Notes: generated by a model not told the origin, from the sequence alone. Counted from the stretch's first letter, positions 16,365 to 25,305 are shown. The stretch: 64,000 nt of DNA from Mumia sp. ZJ1417 (GCF_014127285.1 NZ_CP059901.1:1054001-1118000), one strand, 5' to 3'. Numbers and translations: made by a program.

Positions 16365-17875
16365 CGCACGCCCGCCGCGACTCCCGTACCGACGAGGGCG
16401 TCGCGGTCGAGGGCGCGCTTCAGGATCTTGCCGGACGGGCCCTTGGGGAGGGCGTCGACGACCTGGAAGAGGCGCGGCACCTTGTAGGCGCTCAGGCGCT
16501 CCTTGGCCCAGGCGCGCAGGGCGCCGGGCTGGAGCACGGCGCCGTCGCGGAGCACGACCACGGCACCCACCTCCTCGCCGTACCTGGCGTCCGCGACGCC
16601 GACCACGGCCGCCTCGACGATGTCCGGGTGTGCGTAGAGGACCTCCTCGACCTCGCTCGGATAGACGTTGTAGCCGCCGCGGATGATGAGGTCCTTGAGC
16701 CGGTCGACGATGCGGAGGTCGCCGTCCTCGTCGAGCGTGCCGAGGTCACCCGTCCGCAGCCACCCGTCGCGCAGGACGTCGGCGTTGGCCTCGGGCCGGT
16801 TCCAGTAGCCCGTCATCACGATCGGCCCACGGATCCACACCTCGCCGACCTCGCCGGTCGGGACCGGCGAGCCGTCGAGATCACGGATCTCGAGATCGAC
16901 GCCGTGGATGGCTCTCCCGACCGCGCCGACCTTGGGCTCGGCGCCCAGCGGCGCAGAGGTCGCCCAGCCGCAGGTCTCGGACAGCCCGTAGCCCTCGCGG
17001 ATGCGCGTGCCGAACTTCTCCTCGAACGCGCCGATGACCTCGACCGGGAGCGACGCGCCGCCGGACGTGGCCAGGCGCAGGCGTGAGAAGTCCTCGGGGG
17101 TGGCGTCGCCGGCGGCGTGCAGCACGGCGATCCACATCGTCGGGACGCCGGAGACGATCGTCAGCTCGTCGTCGCGGATCATCTCGACGAGCTTGCGCGG
17201 GTCGAACGGGTGCAGGAGCGAGACGACGGTGCCGAAGGAGATCGCGAGGTGCATGACCATGATCTGCCCGAACACGTGGAACAGCGGCAGCGCGGTGCCC
17301 GTACGGTCGTCCTCGTCGAACTCCAGGACGTGCTCGGCGGCGTCGACGATGCCGGCGATCGCGGAGATGGGGAGCTGCGCGCCCTTCGGGCGACCCGTGG
17401 TGCCGGAGGTGTAGATGATCAGCGCGGTCGCGTCGTCGGGCAGGTCGACCGGCGCCTTGACGCGGTCGGAGACGTCCCACTCGTCGAGCGGGGGGAGGCT
17501 CCAGAACGGCAGCCCGTGCGCGGCGGAGGCCTTCTCGGCCGCACCTGCCGTCTCGTGCCAGGCGACCACGAGGCTGACGTCGGCGTCCTCGACGACATAC
17601 GCGATCTCGGGGGTGGTGGCCATGACGTTCACGGTGATGAGCGTCGCCCCGGCGGCGTGGAGGCCGTAGTAGGCCGCGACGAACTCGGGGATCGACGGCG
17701 CGACGAGCAGGACGCGGTCGCCGGGTGCGACTCCCGCTCGCAGCGCCCGGGCGGCCACCGAGGCGGCGGCGTCGCGCAGCGCACCGAAGCCGACCTCGCG
17801 CCCCGAGGCGCGGACCGCTACCCGGTCCGGCTCGGAGAAGGCGTGCGCGAAGACGGCATCGGCGACGTTGCTCAC
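16361..17875 (-). CDS. Acyl-CoA synthetase (AMP-forming, ANL superfamily)
   Basis: This 504-residue ligase has the P-loop-like YTSGTTGRPKGAQLP, the A5-type GYGLSETCG, the LRTGDLG aspartate motif, the hinge DRLKDLIIRGGYNVYPSEVE and the C-terminal catalytic lysine in GPSGKILKR. It activates a carboxylic acid with ATP and CoA. The GTG at 17875 was chosen over the ATG at 17959 because AGGAG lies five bases before it and homology begins at NVADAVF. It is coupled to the downstream TetR gene. Fatty or aromatic acids are the usual substrates; activation of malonate from the neighbouring pathway is possible but unsupported. Confidence 0.92.
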   Translation of the reverse strand: MSNVADAVFAHAFSEPDRVAVRASGREVGFGALRDAAASVAARALRAGVAPGDRVLLVAPSIPEFVAAYYGLHAAGATLITVNVMATTPEIAYVVEDADVSLVVAWHETAGAAEKASAAHGLPFWSLPPLDEWDVSDRVKAPVDLPDDATALIIYTSGTTGRPKGAQLPISAIAGIVDAAEHVLEFDEDDRTGTALPLFHVFGQIMVMHLAISFGTVVSLLHPFDPRKLVEMIRDDELTIVSGVPTMWIAVLHAAGDATPEDFSRLRLATSGGASLPVEVIGAFEEKFGTRIREGYGLSETCGWATSAPLGAEPKVGAVGRAIHGVDLEIRDLDGSPVPTGEVGEVWIRGPIVMTGYWNRPEANADVLRDGWLRTGDLGTLDEDGDLRIVDRLKDLIIRGGYNVYPSEVEEVLYAHPDIVEAAVVGVADARYGEEVGAVVVLRDGAVLQPGALRAWAKERLSAYKVPRLFQVVDALPKGPSGKILKRALDRDALVGTGVAAGVR

Positions 17876-17920
17876 GGTGACTCCTGAGGGGGCGGTGTGA
17901 CCGGCGTCACGGACGCTACC

Positions 17921-17934
17921 TGAATCGTGATTCA
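17921..17934. promoter_or_regulatory. TetR-type operator palindrome upstream of the acyl-CoA ligase
   Basis: TGAATCGTGATTCA is a perfect 14-bp palindrome 46 bp before the ligase start and about 30 bp before the end of the upstream same-strand hydrolase gene. The TGAATC...GATTCA form is common for TetR regulators of fatty-acid-type genes. Confidence 0.6.
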
Positions 17935-17963
17935 AGTACAAGGTTCGCCAGCACCGCACGGCC

Positions 17964-18995
17964 TCAGAGCCGGGCGTCGAGGAACCTGACCGTGCGGCGC
18001 ATCATCTCGTCTCGCTTCTCGCCCCTCACGGTGTGCCCCGCGCCGTCGTACCACCTCACGGAGACGTCGGCTCCCGCGTCGCGCAGCCCCGCCGCCGCAC
18101 GCTCGGTCCACTCGGGCGGACAGGTCTTGTCGGCGGTGCCGTGGTGGATGAGGACGGGCTCGACGACCCGGTCGAAGAACCGTGACGCCGACAGGTCCTG
18201 CCACGCGGGCGACTCCGGATCGGGTGTGCCGTACGACCGCTCGACCGCGGCGAACCGGGAGGCCCGGCCCTTGCCAGGACGCGTGAGGATCTCGACGTTG
18301 TCGACTGCGTCCGCACTCATCGGCGACAGCAGCACGGCGGCGTCGACGAGACCGGGGCGCGTAGTCAGGACGTTGTACGCGACACCGCCGCCCATCGAGC
18401 GTCCGACGAGCCCGATGCGGTCGGGGTCGACCGCGCGCATCGCCGAGCGGCGCAGGGCGACGATCGCGTTGATGACGTCGATGGTGAAGCCGAGCCTCAG
18501 CTCGCCGTCGTTCTCGGGGTCGGCGTCGGAGCGTCCGTGGTTGCGGTAGTCGGTGTAGAGCACCACGTACCCCGCGCGAGCCAGGTAGTCGCGCGTGTCG
18601 ATCATCGACCCGCCCGGACGGTACGACTTCGGGGACTTGTAGCCGCGTGCGATCACGACGGCCGGCGACCTGTCCGCACCGTGTGGCACGTGCAGGACTC
18701 CGGACACCCGCAGGTCCTCAGAGCGGTAGCTGACCTGGTACGACGTGTAGGCGTCGTTGGTCTCGAGCACCCGCTCGCGTCGCAGGTCGCTGCCGTTGTC
18801 GGGGGTCCGCATCAGCGTCGGGAGGGTCCGCTCGTGTCGTACGGGCGGCAGCGGTGGGAGGGACACGTGGTCGCCCGGATTCTCGACCGAGGAGACTTCG
18901 GCGCCGGTGGCGGAGAGGGCGGTCTGAGGGGCGAGGCCGCAGCCGGAGAGCAGCGTCGCGAGGGCGACGACGGCGGGCAGGATCGTACGGAGCAC
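17964..18995 (-). CDS. Secreted lipoprotein alpha/beta hydrolase (S9-like)
   Basis: This 343-residue protein has an N-terminal signal peptide with a lipobox, LLSGC at about 15-19, so it is probably a membrane-anchored lipoprotein outside the cell. The alpha/beta hydrolase core has the nucleophile elbow GRSMGGG (about 197-203), an acid near HHGTADKTCPP and a histidine in GAGHTVRG. It resembles prolyl-oligopeptidase-family esterases and peptidases. The start codon is GTG. It lies 88 bp upstream of the acyl-CoA ligase on the same strand, with the TetR palindrome in between. Substrate unknown. Confidence 0.85.
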   Translation of the reverse strand: MLRTILPAVVALATLLSGCGLAPQTALSATGAEVSSVENPGDHVSLPPLPPVRHERTLPTLMRTPDNGSDLRRERVLETNDAYTSYQVSYRSEDLRVSGVLHVPHGADRSPAVVIARGYKSPKSYRPGGSMIDTRDYLARAGYVVLYTDYRNHGRSDADPENDGELRLGFTIDVINAIVALRRSAMRAVDPDRIGLVGRSMGGGVAYNVLTTRPGLVDAAVLLSPMSADAVDNVEILTRPGKGRASRFAAVERSYGTPDPESPAWQDLSASRFFDRVVEPVLIHHGTADKTCPPEWTERAAAGLRDAGADVSVRWYDGAGHTVRGEKRDEMMRRTVRFLDARL

Positions 18996-19137
18996 CGGAC
19001 CATGATGGCGGGTCCTTCCGGGAGCCTGTCAGGTAGTGCCAAGGTTCGGTGAAGTGGTCCGGCGACGTTCGCCCTGGGGACTGTCGGCGGCGTGCGTTGG
19101 AATCGAGGGGCAGCCCCCCACACCGTCGAGGAGCACC

Positions 19138-21312
19138 ATGACGTCACGCCCCACTCGAGCCGGGCACTTCCGTATCGGGATCGACACGGGAGGCACGTTC
19201 ACCGACGTCGTCGCGTTCGACGAGGCGACCGGCGAGATGCTGACGACCAAGACGCCGTCGACGCCGTCGGACCCCGCCGAGGGCTTCCTCGCGGGCATCG
19301 ACAAGGTCCTCGCGCTGGCCGGGTTCCCGCCGGGCAGCGGTGAGGCGATCTCGGCGGTCTCGCACGGCACGACGGTCGCGACCAACCAGCTCCTCGAGGG
19401 CAAGGTCGACCGACTCGGGTTCATCACGAACGCCGGGTACGAGGCGGTGCTGGAGATCGCCCGCCAGTCCGTGCCCGACGGCTACGGCAACTCGTACTTC
19501 TGGGTGAAGCCCGACCGCATCGTGCCCCGCGACCTCGTCAAGGGCGTCGAGGGCCGGATGACGTGGGCGGGTGAGGAGATCCGTCCGTTCGACGCCCAGG
19601 GCGCGCGCGAGGTCGCCCGCTGGTTCCGCGAGCAGGGCATCGACACGCTCGGGGTGTGCCTGCTGCACAGCTACGCCAACTCCGCCCACGAGGAGGAGAT
19701 GCGCGCGATCCTCGCCGAGGAGCACCCGGACGCCGTCGTGTCGATCTCGTCGGAGGTGCTGCGCGAGTACCGCGAGTACGAGCGCTCGATGACCACGCTC
19801 GTCGACGCGGCGGTGAAGCCGAAGGTGTCGGCGTACGTGCGCCGCATCGCCGACCGGCTGGCGGCGTTCACGGGGTCTCGACCCTTCGACAGGCTCAGGA
19901 CGGCGCAGGGCTCGACCGGCGGGGGCGTGCCGTTCTACGTGATGAAGTCCAACGGCGGTGTGCTGTCGGCCGCCGAGGTGGTGCACCAACCGATCACGAC
20001 CGTGCTGTCCGGTCCGGCCGCCGGCGCCCTGGGTGCCGCGCTGGTCGCCTCGGTCGCCGGGTTCGACCGCGTCCTCACCTGCGACGGCGGCGGCACCTCG
20101 ACGGACGTGTCGGTGGTCGTCGACGGCGAGCCGACGCTGACGACCGAGGGGAGTGTCGGCGTCTACCCGAGCAAGATCCCGATGATCGACGTCGTCACCG
20201 TCGGCGCGGGCGGCGGCTCGATCGCCTGGCTGTCGCCGGAGGGCACGCTCAAGGTCGGCCCGCAGTCGGCCGGCGCCGACCCGGGTCCGCTCTGCTACGC
20301 CAAGGGCGGCACCGAGGTGACGATCACCGACGCCCATGTCGTGCTCGGCCGCATCCCTCCGCACCTGCTCGGCGGTGAGATCCCGCTCGACGTCGATGCC
20401 TCCCGCAAGGGCCTCGAGGAGCTGGCCGGCAAGCTCGGGCTGAGCGTGGAGGAGGCCGCGGACGGCGTCCTCGAGATCTCTGCGTGGAACCAGGCCAACG
20501 CCCTGCGCCAGATCACCGTCAAGCGCGGGCTCGATGTCCGTGACTTCACGCTGACCACGTTCGGCGGTTCCGGCTCGCTGCTGCTGTGCCGGCTGATGGA
20601 CGTGCTGTCGATCCCCACGGTCCTCGTCCCGCCGAACCCCGGCAACGTCTCCGCGTTCGGGCTGCTGACCGTCGACGTCAAGAACGACTACGTCCAGACC
20701 GCGGTGCGGCTCGCCTCCGAGCTCGACGCGGCCGAGGCCGAGGGCCTGTACGACCGCCTCGCCTCGCAGGCCGCGTCCGCGCTGGACGCCGAAGGCTTCG
20801 GACCCGACGAGCAGCGTTTCGTCCGTACGGCCGACCTGCGCTACTTCGGCCAGGCGTTCGAGGTCCGGGTCCCGGTGCCGGACGGCCGGCTCGACGACGC
20901 GGTGCTCGCCGGTGTCGCGGACACGTTCCACGCCGAGCACCGTGCGCTCTACGGCTACGACTTCGCCGGCGACGACAGCCAGCAGGTCGAGTGGGTCAAC
21001 CTGCGTGTCTCGGGGATCGGGCCGATCCAGCGCCCGAAGATCCGTGCGCGGGCCGTCGAGGCGAGCGCGGCCGCGCCGCAGCCCCGTACGACCCGGCCCG
21101 TGTGCTTCTCGCCGCGTGAGGGCTACGTCGACACCGGCGTGTTCGACCGGTCGGCCCTGCTCCCGGGCCAGCAGGTCCACGGCCCGGCGATCGTCGAGGA
21201 GTTCGGCTCGACCATCCCGATCCACCCCGGTTTCGTCGCCCGCATCGACCCGTACGACAACGTCATCATCACCCGCGAGGGACAGGCCTCGGAGAAGGGG
21301 AGCCAGAAGTGA
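19138..21312 (+). CDS. hyuA: Hydantoinase/oxoprolinase family protein, HyuA subunit
   Basis: This 724-residue protein is a HyuA-type ATP-dependent hydantoinase/oxoprolinase subunit. It has the ASKHA-type nucleotide motif GIDTGGTFTDVVAFD (about 14-28), GPAAGALGAALVA and GGTSTDVSVV. With HyuB such enzymes open hydantoins, N-methylhydantoins or 5-oxoproline with ATP. The ATG at 19138 follows GAGGAG by four bases, so the longer reading frame from 19036 is not used. Around residues 246-261 a stretch absent from typical family members (SRPFDRLRTAQGSTGGG) is encoded by a dispersed repeat. The stop overlaps hyuB (GTGA). Confidence 0.92.
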   Translation: MTSRPTRAGHFRIGIDTGGTFTDVVAFDEATGEMLTTKTPSTPSDPAEGFLAGIDKVLALAGFPPGSGEAISAVSHGTTVATNQLLEGKVDRLGFITNAGYEAVLEIARQSVPDGYGNSYFWVKPDRIVPRDLVKGVEGRMTWAGEEIRPFDAQGAREVARWFREQGIDTLGVCLLHSYANSAHEEEMRAILAEEHPDAVVSISSEVLREYREYERSMTTLVDAAVKPKVSAYVRRIADRLAAFTGSRPFDRLRTAQGSTGGGVPFYVMKSNGGVLSAAEVVHQPITTVLSGPAAGALGAALVASVAGFDRVLTCDGGGTSTDVSVVVDGEPTLTTEGSVGVYPSKIPMIDVVTVGAGGGSIAWLSPEGTLKVGPQSAGADPGPLCYAKGGTEVTITDAHVVLGRIPPHLLGGEIPLDVDASRKGLEELAGKLGLSVEEAADGVLEISAWNQANALRQITVKRGLDVRDFTLTTFGGSGSLLLCRLMDVLSIPTVLVPPNPGNVSAFGLLTVDVKNDYVQTAVRLASELDAAEAEGLYDRLASQAASALDAEGFGPDEQRFVRTADLRYFGQAFEVRVPVPDGRLDDAVLAGVADTFHAEHRALYGYDFAGDDSQQVEWVNLRVSGIGPIQRPKIRARAVEASAAAPQPRTTRPVCFSPREGYVDTGVFDRSALLPGQQVHGPAIVEEFGSTIPIHPGFVARIDPYDNVIITREGQASEKGSQK
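19874..19917. repeat. Dispersed repeat inside hyuA
   Basis: GGTCTCGACCCTTCGACAGG followed by CTCAGGACGGCGCAGGGCTCGACC is a variant of the GGTCTCGACAGGCTCGACC family with an internal CCTTCGACAGGCTCAGG unit. It is in frame and adds about 15 residues before the conserved FYVMKSNGG segment. Confidence 0.65.
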
Positions 21313-23240
21313 GCGAGTCCCGCAAGGCGCCGACCCAGTTCCCGTTCGGCACGCTCACGGAGGACGCCGGCGCGAGTGCCGACCCTGTCGTCGTCGAGAT
21401 CGTGCAGGGCAGCCTGGCGTCGATCGAGCATGAGGTCGAGACCGCGATCGCGCGGACGTCGCGCTCGCCGATGATCCGCGACGCGCACGATTTCCGCGCG
21501 GGCATCCACGACCGCTTGCTGCGCAAGCTCACCGGCCGCTCGTACTCGGCGCTCGTCCACCCCGTCGCGCGCGACTTCCCGCTCGAGGAGATGAAGCCCG
21601 GCGATGTCTTCTTCCACAACGACGTCTACAAGTCCGAGGGTGGTATCGGCCACCTCCCGGACCTGTGCGTCACCGTGCCCGTGTTCGCGACCGTCGACGG
21701 CACCGAGCGCGTGGTCGCGTTCATCCAGGCGTTCGGCCACCACGACGACATCGGCGGTGCCGTGCCGGGCTCGATGCCGAGCCACGCGACCAGCGTGTAC
21801 GAAGAGGGGCTGGCCGTCCCGCCGATCAAGCTGTGGGACCAGGGCGTCCCGAACCGTGCGGCGCTGACGATCATGACCCGCAACTCGCGCATGCCCGAGT
21901 CACTGGCCGCCGACCTCGACGCCGAGTGCTCCGCGTGCCTGATGGGCGCGCGCCGTCTCGGGGAGCTTTTCGACCGGTACGGCGTGGAGGTCGTCGAGGC
22001 GTCCTTCGACGCGATCATCGACCGCACCACGCAGACGTACAAGCGCGAGATCCTCTCCAAGATCCCGATCGGCACCTGGGTATGGGAGGACTACGCCGAG
22101 CACGATGGGGTCGACGAGCCGCAGCTGCACACGCAGCGCATCACGCTGACCCGCACCGGCCCGGAGGACCCGGACGGCGAGCGGGTGATCCTCGACTTCG
22201 CCGGGACGTCCCCGCAGGCGAAGGGGCCGATCAACCACTGCGGCGACTACTCCGACGGCGTGTTCCTCAAGAAGTGGCTCGCGCCGATCCTGCGCAACCT
22301 CGCCGACACCCCGGAGCGGATGGCCGAGCTCGACGTCAACGAGGGCGTGGTGCCCCTGATCGAGATGCGCTTCCCGCCGAAGGGCACGCTGCTCACGCCG
22401 GAGTTCCCGGCGCCGACCAACGCCCGTACGTTCGTGATCTTGCGGCTCCTGGGGGTGCTCGCCGGGGTCCTCGCGAAGGCGGTCGACGGCCAGATGCCGG
22501 CCGACCAGGAGACGATCCGCTACACCGGCGTGTACGGCACGGACCTCGCCGGCCGTCCGTACCTCATGCGCGAGGTGCTCGGCGGCGGCTCTGGCGGCCG
22601 CTACTACGCCGACGGCGAGGACACGATCCACGTCGTGCCGGACTCGCGCAACCTGCCGACCGAGTTCACCGAGTCGCGCTTCCCGTTCGTCGTCGAGTCG
22701 CTGTCGGTGGCGAAGGACTCCGGCGGGCCGGGCAAGTTCCGCGGCGGCCTCGGGTACGAGAAGCACCTGCGGATGCTCGCCGACGCCCATTTTATGTCGA
22801 TCGCGGATCGCTCGATCCTCGCGTGCTGGGGTGTCAAGGGTGGTCTCGCCGGGCGGCCGTTCGAAGTCGTCATCGATGCCGGAGGCCCGAACGAGCGCGT
22901 GGTCGACGCGCTCGCGGACGCCGAGCCGGTGCGCGCGGGTGAGTCCATCCGCATCCGCACCACCGGTGGTGGCGGTTGGGGCGACCCGCTCGACCGTGAC
23001 CCGGAGAGCGTCGTGCGCGACGTCCGCTGGGAGAAGGTCTCGGCCGAGGGGGCGCATGACGACTACGCGGTCGTGCTGACCGGCAGCGGCGACGACCTCG
23101 GGTACGACGCGGCGGCGACCGCGGCGCTGCGGGCCGAGCGCGCCGCGGCGCGCGGCGAGGGCGAGGTGTTCTTCGACCGCGGGCCCGGCTACGCCCAGCT
23201 CGCCGGCGGAGCGACCCACGCCGCTGTCGACGTCAGGTGA
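21309..23240 (+). CDS. hyuB: Hydantoinase B/oxoprolinase family protein, HyuB subunit
   Basis: This 643-residue protein is the HyuB partner. It carries SIEHEVETAIARTSRSPMIRD (about 38-58), the metal-site-like FFHNDVYKSEGGIGHLPDL (about 99-117), the GHHDDIGG histidine/aspartate motif and a C-terminal GGGWGDPLDRDP. The GTG start overlaps the hyuA stop by four bases and the stop overlaps the NmrA-like gene. Acetone carboxylase and acetophenone carboxylase subunits share this fold, so a carboxylase role is an alternative. The nearby nucleobase genes favour a cyclic-imide substrate. Confidence 0.92.
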   Translation: MSESRKAPTQFPFGTLTEDAGASADPVVVEIVQGSLASIEHEVETAIARTSRSPMIRDAHDFRAGIHDRLLRKLTGRSYSALVHPVARDFPLEEMKPGDVFFHNDVYKSEGGIGHLPDLCVTVPVFATVDGTERVVAFIQAFGHHDDIGGAVPGSMPSHATSVYEEGLAVPPIKLWDQGVPNRAALTIMTRNSRMPESLAADLDAECSACLMGARRLGELFDRYGVEVVEASFDAIIDRTTQTYKREILSKIPIGTWVWEDYAEHDGVDEPQLHTQRITLTRTGPEDPDGERVILDFAGTSPQAKGPINHCGDYSDGVFLKKWLAPILRNLADTPERMAELDVNEGVVPLIEMRFPPKGTLLTPEFPAPTNARTFVILRLLGVLAGVLAKAVDGQMPADQETIRYTGVYGTDLAGRPYLMREVLGGGSGGRYYADGEDTIHVVPDSRNLPTEFTESRFPFVVESLSVAKDSGGPGKFRGGLGYEKHLRMLADAHFMSIADRSILACWGVKGGLAGRPFEVVIDAGGPNERVVDALADAEPVRAGESIRIRTTGGGGWGDPLDRDPESVVRDVRWEKVSAEGAHDDYAVVLTGSGDDLGYDAAATAALRAERAAARGEGEVFFDRGPGYAQLAGGATHAAVDVR

Positions 23241-24058
23241 CGGGAGGCCGGTCGAGCGTGCCGAAACCCGCCGCCGTCGTCGGTGCCTCGGGCAAGACCG
23301 GCACGCACGTCGCGCAGGCGCTCGCGTCCTGCGGCGTACCGGTCCGCCCCCTGGGGCGCCGTGCCCTCGCCGACCCGGTCGCCGCGTTCGACGGCTGCGC
23401 GTCGGCTTACCTGATCGCCCCCAACCTCCATCCCGACGAGCCCGCGCTCGTCGGGGGCTGGCTGGAGGCGCTGCGCGCCGCCGGCGTGCCGCGCGTCGCA
23501 TACCACTCCGTCGCCTGGCCCTACGCGCCTGAGATGCCGCACCACCTCGCCAAGGCAGCGACGGAGGACCTCGTACGCCGCAGCGGGCTCGCGTGGACGG
23601 TCCTGCAGCCATGCGCGTATGTCCAGAACCTCTTGCCCGGGTTGGGAGGGGAGGAGCCGGCGGTCCGCGTGCCGTACGCGGTCGACACCCCCTTCGGGCT
23701 CGTGGACCTCGCCGACCTGGGCGAGGCCGCTGCCGTGGTCCTGACCGAGGACGGCCACGTCGGTGCGACGTACGAGCTCGGGGGACCGGCGCTCGTGACG
23801 CTGGCCGACGTCGCCGTCGTCGCGTCGGAGGTGCTGGGCGTGCCGGTGCCGGCGGAGCGGCTCGATCCTGGGAGGTGGGCGACCGGACCGGGCGCGGGGA
23901 TGGATTCGCGAGAGCGGGACTGGCTGCTGGCGATGTTCGCGTTCTACGACGCGTACGGGCTCCCGACCGGCGGGGTGCCCCTCCGGGCGCTGCTGGGCCG
24001 CGCCCCGTACGACGTGCGCGCGACCCTGACCCGCGAGCTGACGCCCGCCCCTTCCTGA
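23237..24058 (+). CDS. NmrA-like NAD(P)-binding protein
   Basis: This 273-residue protein has a Rossmann-type GASGKTGTHVAQAL at about 15-28 and an overall NmrA/atypical SDR layout (YLIAPNLHPDEP, GLAWTVLQPCAYVQNLLP). The classic YxxxK dyad is not obvious, as in many NmrA-like sensors. It is the third gene of the hyuAB operon, with the GTG overlapping the hyuB stop. A second in-frame GTG at 23258, with GGGAGG upstream, could be the real start. Its role is unknown; a redox step or NAD(P) sensing are both possible. Confidence 0.8.
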   Translation: MTGGRSSVPKPAAVVGASGKTGTHVAQALASCGVPVRPLGRRALADPVAAFDGCASAYLIAPNLHPDEPALVGGWLEALRAAGVPRVAYHSVAWPYAPEMPHHLAKAATEDLVRRSGLAWTVLQPCAYVQNLLPGLGGEEPAVRVPYAVDTPFGLVDLADLGEAAAVVLTEDGHVGATYELGGPALVTLADVAVVASEVLGVPVPAERLDPGRWATGPGAGMDSRERDWLLAMFAFYDAYGLPTGGVPLRALLGRAPYDVRATLTRELTPAPS

Positions 24059-24060
24059 CC

Positions 24061-24132
24061 CCCGGGTCGGTTTCTCCCGCCCCCGGGTCGGTTTCTCCCG
24101 CCCCCGGGTCGGCTTCTCCCGTCCGCGGGTCG
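24061..24132. repeat. 21-bp tandem repeat, about 3.4 copies
   Basis: The unit CCCGGGTCGGTTTCTCCCGCC starts at 24061, 24082 and 24103 (the last with two changes), followed by a partial CGCGGGTCG. It fills the gap between the NmrA-like stop and the LysE promoter. Each unit contains CCCGGG, so several short hairpins are possible. No function is established. Confidence 0.85.
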
Positions 24133-24154
24133 ACCAGATGCGCGCCTGGCGGCG

Positions 24155-24160
24155 TACGAT
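24155..24160 (+). promoter_or_regulatory. Leaderless -10 box of the LysE-type gene
   Basis: TACGAT ends six bases before the ATG at 24167 and no Shine-Dalgarno is present, so transcription probably begins at or next to the start codon. Confidence 0.4.
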
Positions 24161-24166
24161 CCCGGA

Positions 24167-24805
24167 ATGATCCATGCGCACGACGTCGTCGCCTTCGCGG
24201 TCGCCTCGACTCTGCTCATCATGATCCCGGGCCCGAGCGTGCTCTTCACGATCAGCCGGGCGATGGTGCTCGGCCGGCGTGCCGCGCTCGTCAATGTGGT
24301 GGGCAACGCGGTCGGCGCCGCCATCCAGATCGTCGCGGTCGCGGCCGGGCTCGGTGCGCTGGTCGCGCAGTCGGTCGCGGCCTTCACCGTCGTGAAGTGG
24401 GTCGGCGCCGCGTACATCGTCTATCTCGGCATCCAGGCGATCCGCCACCGCCGCGCCGGTGAGGACGCCGTCGAGGCCGAGCCGACGGTGACGCGGACGT
24501 CGCGAGTCTTGCGCGAAGGGTTCGTCGTGGGTGTCACCAACCCCAAGACGATCGTCTTCCTCGTCGCCGTCCTCCCACAGTTCGTCGCCCGCGAGCTCGG
24601 GGCGGTGCCGCTCCAGATGCTGATCCTCGGCGCGGTGTTCGTCGCGATCGCGCTGTGCCTCGACAGCCTCTGGGCGCTCGGCGCCGGAGCAGCACGCGAC
24701 TGGTTCGCCCAGTCACCGCATCGAATGCGACGCCTTCGCGGTGCGGGCGGCTCGATCATGGTCGGCCTGGGCGTCGGCCTCGCCGCAGGTGGCCGACCCG
24801 ACTGA
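24167..24805 (+). CDS. LysE-family translocator
   Basis: This 212-residue membrane protein has the LysE/RhtB N-terminal signature IPGPSVLFTISRAM (about 19-32), GNAVGAAIQI, the VKWVGAAYIVYLGIQAIR segment (about 74-91) and GVTNPKTIVFLVAVLPQF (about 122-139). The family exports amino acids or related small molecules. A leaderless start behind TACGAT fits. It is separated from the hyu operon by a tandem repeat and may be independent of the catabolic genes. It could export a pathway intermediate, but the substrate is unknown. Confidence 0.9.
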   Translation: MIHAHDVVAFAVASTLLIMIPGPSVLFTISRAMVLGRRAALVNVVGNAVGAAIQIVAVAAGLGALVAQSVAAFTVVKWVGAAYIVYLGIQAIRHRRAGEDAVEAEPTVTRTSRVLREGFVVGVTNPKTIVFLVAVLPQFVARELGAVPLQMLILGAVFVAIALCLDSLWALGAGAARDWFAQSPHRMRRLRGAGGSIMVGLGVGLAAGGRPD

Positions 24806-24834
24806 GCCGGGGAGCGGAGGTCGCCGAAGGCCTG

Positions 24835-25134
24835 TCAGCCCTCGTCGAGAGCGAAGTCGAGCTTCGCGACGCCGTTCTTCAGGCTCAGCACACGTACGGT
24901 CATGGTGAACTTCTTGTCGCTGCCGTTGGGGTCGGAGAGCTCGCACTCCATCGTGGCCCCCTCGCGGGACTCGAGATCGCCCGGGCAGTCCACGATCGGC
25001 GCGAGACCGATCTGCTTGCCCATTGCTTCCGATGCCTTCTCCTCGACCGACTTCTGGGGCATCGGTGCGTGACCGCACGCGGTGAGCAGCACCAGCGCGG
25101 CGGACACCAGCGCGACGGCGGGACGGAGACGCAT
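24835..25134 (-). CDS. DUF4333 lipoprotein
   Basis: This 99-residue secreted lipoprotein has a signal peptide with lipobox LLTAC near residue 20 and a DUF4333 domain (KASEAMGKQIGLAPIVDCPGDL, then GATMECELSDPNGSDKKFTM). The ATG at 25134 was chosen because signal-peptide homology begins there. A close paralogue lies at 27530-27859, and the two bracket the carbamate kinase/ring-opening amidohydrolase pair. DUF4333 proteins are extracytoplasmic in actinobacteria and have no established function. Confidence 0.85.
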   Translation of the reverse strand: MRLRPAVALVSAALVLLTACGHAPMPQKSVEEKASEAMGKQIGLAPIVDCPGDLESREGATMECELSDPNGSDKKFTMTVRVLSLKNGVAKLDFALDEG

Positions 25135-25288
25135 GCGCACAGGGTAGAGGGCGGGCCTGACCGGTGGTGAGCACGGTCCCGCTCTCGTCGTCACGGTGGG
25201 ACCTTCCTCACCGCGCTGTGCGCCGCACGGGCACGCGCGGCACCGCCCGCCGCCGATAGGCAACACCTCACTAGCCAACGGCACTTCC

Positions 25289-25305
25289 TTGGCGAAGTTC
25301 GCCAA
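25289..25305. promoter_or_regulatory. Perfect palindrome upstream of carbamate kinase
   Basis: TTGGCGAA-G-TTCGCCAA is a perfect 8+1+8 inverted repeat. It lies about 23 bp upstream of the -10-like TAGATT (25329-25334), just beyond the expected -35 position. That placement suits an activator or a repressor touching the -35 region. A PucR-type regulator is the nearest candidate (inference). Confidence 0.6.

Noticed and set aside
24061-24132. A short CRISPR array
   Set aside because: Units are contiguous without spacers and no cas genes are present.
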